64,000 nucleotides of DNA, taken from the NCBI RefSeq assembly GCF_033807715.1, contig NC_084596.1, positions 39,410,958-39,474,957 on the forward strand. The letters run 5' to 3'. The notes beneath the pieces are model-generated. The model was not told the DNA's origin. It ran no database searches and saw only the letters and a list, made by a program, of their open reading frames with translations. How positions within the stretch are numbered: position 1 is the first letter of the stretch; each line of letters begins with the position of its first letter. A program made the translations under genes and the position numbers. Below, piece by piece: positions 60,044 to 64,000 of the stretch. This DNA is from Cololabis saira. Taxonomy: Eukaryota > Chordata > Actinopteri > Beloniformes > Belonidae.

Positions 60044-62248
60044 CACGGCTAAAACGGCATGTGTTCTGGAGCTTTGTGGTCCTTCTGTTATCAGTTTGTG
60101 TTGGAAAGCCTGCCGCAGATTAATATTATATGAGTCTATTAATTACATTTCACACGAGGGGGCACCATTGTGCTCGGGTCGGCCGTTCAGGCGCGTAATT
60201 GAAGATGAAAGGCATTATTTTTAAACCCAACTATTTATATTCCCAGGTGTTTCATGAAAAAAGAAGAAGAAAGCTGATTTGTTTGTGTGACCCATGTGCA
60301 AGAATTTTGTTATTTTGTCTTTCTTCTAATGATAATATTAATAAAACAGAAAAAGCTCCACCTGAGTGTGAAACAGTTTGACACAATGAGTGCAGATGTG
60401 GAGCCGTCGTCATCTCAGCATCTCCACGTTCAGCTGGCTGACACAAGAAAAGGGTCCAACGCTTGAAACCTTGATGGTTGCTGGGAACTTTTCTCTGAGC
60501 GAAGTTAAATTAAAGTCTTGGATGTAATGAAACCAACCGGTTTTTCTTTTACCTGAGTCAGTTCCTGTTTCAGCCTGCACCGACACTCCTGGGGTAAAAA
60601 CCACATTTAAAAGTTACTTGCTAACATGCCCTCTCAATCTTTTTCGTTGCTACGAGGGAGATTTAAATTTTAATTGCACGTATTCATAATTCAGCAGCCG
60701 ACAAGGTGTGAGCAGAGCGGAGCAGCCAGCTGTTCTTGTGCTCTCCTGCAGGATGTGCTGCTCGCTGCAGATCTGCCGGTCGGAGGAGGAGGATGCTGTG
60801 AGCGGCACCGAGGCGCTGTCCACCCCTCCTGTACAAAAGCCAGCAGTTTGGACACATAATTGCAGATAAGGCCTCGTGCCCTTTCCAGTTTGCATGTGAC
60901 ACCTTTTTTTTTTTTTTAACCGGAAGTGGAACATGCAATCTCCAGGACTCAAGGATATAATATATACAAGTGCTTTCATGCCCCTGATCGGCATTTTCAG
61001 GTGCTTGACATTTCACGGGAGATAACAGAGTGCACGGATTCGGGTCAAGCCTGAATTTCCTCTCTTTGAACGGCAGCTCTGTTGTGGGTGATTAATCCCG
61101 TCTTGTTTTTTTTTTTAAATAACAGGAAAACGGAGAGTATTTGTTTTTTAAATCTGGATTTAAAGCTGCATGATTTGCTTTTGATTGAAATGTTCGTGGC
61201 TGAACGAGCATCCGAGGTAAAAGCAGCACAGGAAACATTAAATTAAGAGAAAAACACATCCCTCCTGCAACAAATGAAAACATGAATTCACTCCTTTTAA
61301 TAAACTCTGGTTTCATTTGGTCTCGTCTAGCCAAAGGCTTAAAGCCACAACAAAGGAGCGCCGCAAAGATGGGGTCGTTCTGAAAAAAGGGGGAACTAAT
61401 ATTTCCTGAATATGATGATCGGTGCTGTTTTTTTTTTTGCATCCTTATCATTATTCCCACAAATGCTAACATGATAAGCCAGGAGATGTTGGATAAAAAA
61501 GCAGTTGTGCTTCTAGCAGCCTGCCTGGACCGGTGCAGCCAGCCGTGCCACACGTGACCCCCAACGGAGACGAACAAGAGCAGCCGGCGGCGCCGAGCTC
61601 TCGTGTTGAATAAACCAGAGGTATACGCTCATGAAACTCCGCTGATAAACACAGCCCAACCATTTCACGCTGGGAGCAACATTTGTCACTATGGAGATGG
61701 ATTTAATGAAGAGGAAGGGAAGATGCCAGAGATGGTGTTGCGTAAGAGGCGAGCAGGACCGGCGGTTCTGGTGGAGCAGGTTGTGGAGCAGACAGCTTTA
61801 ATGGTCTGTTACCGTCAGGAAAAATACATCTGCAATGGGCCGTCACTTTAGCAGTTTAATGAGCGCAAACAATACCTGAGTGTTTAGTTCTTCTAACAGA
61901 CGACAAAATAACCCAAACAACGTCCTCACTCGCCTCCCTACGGGCGTTTTTATACTTAATGATGCAATGCCAAGGGAAGGTAGTCGCTTAGGGGAAAATA
62001 AGTGCACCCCCTTCATTTTAGAGGTTTTATATCTGAAGGGACAAATAAGGTCCTTACCGGCCTTTTAGACAAATGCAACCTCAGATAAACAGCAGCACCA
62101 GATTGTTTGGTTCAGAGAACAAAACAAGTGTGGAGACCAGATGCCTGTTTGGCAGTGTGGATACAGGAGCTGGGAGGATTTCTCTAAGAACATGGCTTGT
62201 TTGGTGATTGGTGGGGAGTGCTGCAGGTCCCACTGACCAGTCTCCTCC
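60044..62248. other. Downstream of the mfsd8-like gene; no gene recognised
   Basis: Mixed sequence with overlapping open frames on both strands. None has a recognisable domain, and no splice-linked exon set was found. It could hold regulatory DNA or part of an unseen gene. Confidence 0.4.
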
Positions 62249-62256
62249 CCCGTAAC

Positions 62257-62885
62257 CAGAGGTGTCAAAAGTATTCCCATTCATTACTCATTCATTCAGT
62301 ACTGGTTTCAAAACTACTTAAAGTATAAAAGTAAAAGTAATGTAAGGGGGAAAAAAGCCATTAAGGACAAAAGCCATTGAAAATGAATACATCTTAATAA
62401 TGCAAATATATTAAAGAAGCATATATGTGTACTATTGAGCATTAACATGTGTTTCAAGAGCAGGAGATATGATGACTAGTTACCTATAAGTATTGTAATG
62501 GTGCAAAAAGTCAAACTTCAGAGGCATGTTATCATTTATCCTAACCTTTACTGGAATGTACATCCAAGTTTAGTTGCAGGAATCTGAGGGAACGGATGTA
62601 AGAACAAAACTGGACAAGAACATCTGAAACAACCACAACCAAATTCACTCTATCCGGATGGAGCAATTTAACTGGATAGTTTTTTTTTAAAGGCCGAAAT
62701 GAAATAGAGTAACGAGGCTGTTTTTAAAATGTAAGGAGTAAAAAGTACAGATAATTGCGTGAAAATGTAAGGAGTAAAAGTAAAAAGTCGTCTGAAAAAT
62801 AATTACTCCAGTGAAGTATAGATAACCAAAATTTCTACTTAAGTAAGGTAACAAAGTATTTGTGCTTTGTTACTTAACACCTCTG
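62257..62885. mobile_element. hAT-A family element
   Basis: Exact 8-bp duplication cccgtaac (62249-62256, 62886-62893). Ends cagaggtgtcaaaagtatt and gttacttaacacctctg, with a short deletion near the left end. Confidence 0.92.
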
Positions 62886-63025
62886 CCCGTAACGTGACCC
62901 GGGGCGAGACCCTCAACCCATACATGCGGTTCCAGGTCTAGTTCGGCGCTAGTCCCAGATTAAGCACCAGTTCTCTGCACAGAAAGCACCGACTGGACCA
63001 AAAAACAAGCCGGTGCTGCGCCGGC

Positions 63026-63768
63026 CAGAGGTGGGTGGAGTAGCCAAAAAATGTACTCAAGTAAAAGTACTGTTACTTCAGAATAATATGACTCAAGTAC
63101 AAGTAAAAAGTAGTCACCCAAATAATTACTTGAGTAAAAGTAAAAAAGTACTTGGTGAAAAAACTACTCAAGTACTGGGTAACTGTTGAGTAACATCTGA
63201 TTTATTTTTTTAACACAACCATTCAAACAGACAAAAGTACAAAATAATCATCTTCAGGCGAATTAAATCAATAAAATAATAAAATAAATTAAAATTAATA
63301 AAAAATAGCTTAAATTAAAATAATCTTAAAGTAAATTCAAGTACTTTAATAAATAAAATAATAACAGAATAAAAAAATAAATTAAGCACAAGTAGAACAA
63401 AATTTCAAGCCTATGTACTTTTCTTTTTTAACCAGGCAGAACTAGAACAAACATGAACTCATAGAAACTCTGTGTGTTTGAGTCTGTGTAAATGTGACAA
63501 AACATGCAAAAACAAACATTTTTCCCAAAGAATCACCCAGTGATGTCATGAGATTGACGCGTACACGGATAAAAAGGATAAAAGAAAAGTAACAGCTCAA
63601 CGTAGACTAATGTAGCGGAGTAAGAGTAACAGTTTCTTCTTCACAAATCTACTCAAGTAAAAGTAAAAAGTATAGTGATTCAAAACTACTCCTAAAAGTA
63701 CAACATTTCCCAAAACTTACTCAAGTAAATGTAACGGAGTAAATGTAACTCGTTACTACCCAGCTCTG
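63026..63768. mobile_element. hAT-B family element, complete copy
   Basis: Exact 8-bp duplication gcgccggc (63018-63025, 63769-63776). Ends cagaggtgggtggagtagcc and gttactacccagctctg, rich in actcaagtaaaagta motifs. Confidence 0.92.
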
Positions 63769-63934
63769 GCGCCGGCCCCCGGACGGCAAGATGGGGTTTT
63801 CTGTTTACTGTAACCAACTGAAACTGTGCACGGACTATTTTCATGTCCGAACATCAAGTCCAGGCGCCACACGAGGTTTTTAGGGCCAGAGGGGGCAGTA
63901 GAGCCCAGGACTGCTGCATGTTTTTGTGAGGGTA

Positions 63935-64000
63935 GCTCACATTGCTACCCAAGGAACACGGGGAGAACATGCAAACTCCATACAGAAAGACCCTTTCTCC
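63935..64000. repeat. Start of a dispersed repeat cut by the window edge
   Basis: cacggggagaacatgcaaac resembles part of the common fish repeat at 23560. Too short to be sure. Confidence 0.35.

Overview
The window looks like nuclear DNA from a ray-finned fish. It carries three split genes with GT-AG introns, is dense in DNA transposons (hAT, Tc1/mariner, TTAA-type and TWA-type elements) and fish-type LINE remnants, and has long CA/TG/TA microsatellites. The species cannot be told from the sequence alone. I see no bacterial, phage or CRISPR features, no tRNA or rRNA gene, and no clear evidence of a new biological system. The unusual content is mainly nested transposons around ordinary vertebrate genes.

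Layout. (1) Positions 1-10755, plus strand: the last ten coding exons of pik3ca (PI3-kinase p110-alpha), from inside the helical domain to the stop codon; the gene starts outside the window. Its long 3'UTR runs to a polyadenylation signal near 13126. (2) Positions 16104-24752, minus strand: three coding exons of kcnmb3, a beta subunit of the BK potassium channel. pik3ca and kcnmb3 converge tail to tail, as they do in human 3q26. (3) Positions 32244-59941, plus strand: an eleven-exon major facilitator gene of the MFSD8/CLN7 type. The joined reading frame is 485 codons plus stop and every junction keeps phase. (4) Positions 60044-64000: no gene recognised, only dispersed repeats.

Repeats. Many elements can be bounded exactly because their target-site duplications are still legible: 8-bp duplications for hAT-type elements, TA for Tc1-type, TTAA for piggyBac-type, and TAA/TTA for PIF/Harbinger-type. 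The largest nest is in mfsd8-like intron 6 at 45523-47604, where one hAT-type element has received three later insertions. Two copies of the same hAT-type family flank the 63-nt exon 3 of the mfsd8-like gene, and a CA repeat abuts that exon's splice donor. A decayed Tc1 transposase gene (39483-40456) sits in an element that was itself hit by a second TA-targeting element.

The three genes have unrelated roles (lipid kinase signalling, potassium channel gating, probable lysosomal or membrane transport). Nothing here suggests that they act together; the pik3ca-kcnmb3 pairing is conserved synteny. All assignments come from reading translated exons and recalling the families; no database search was run.
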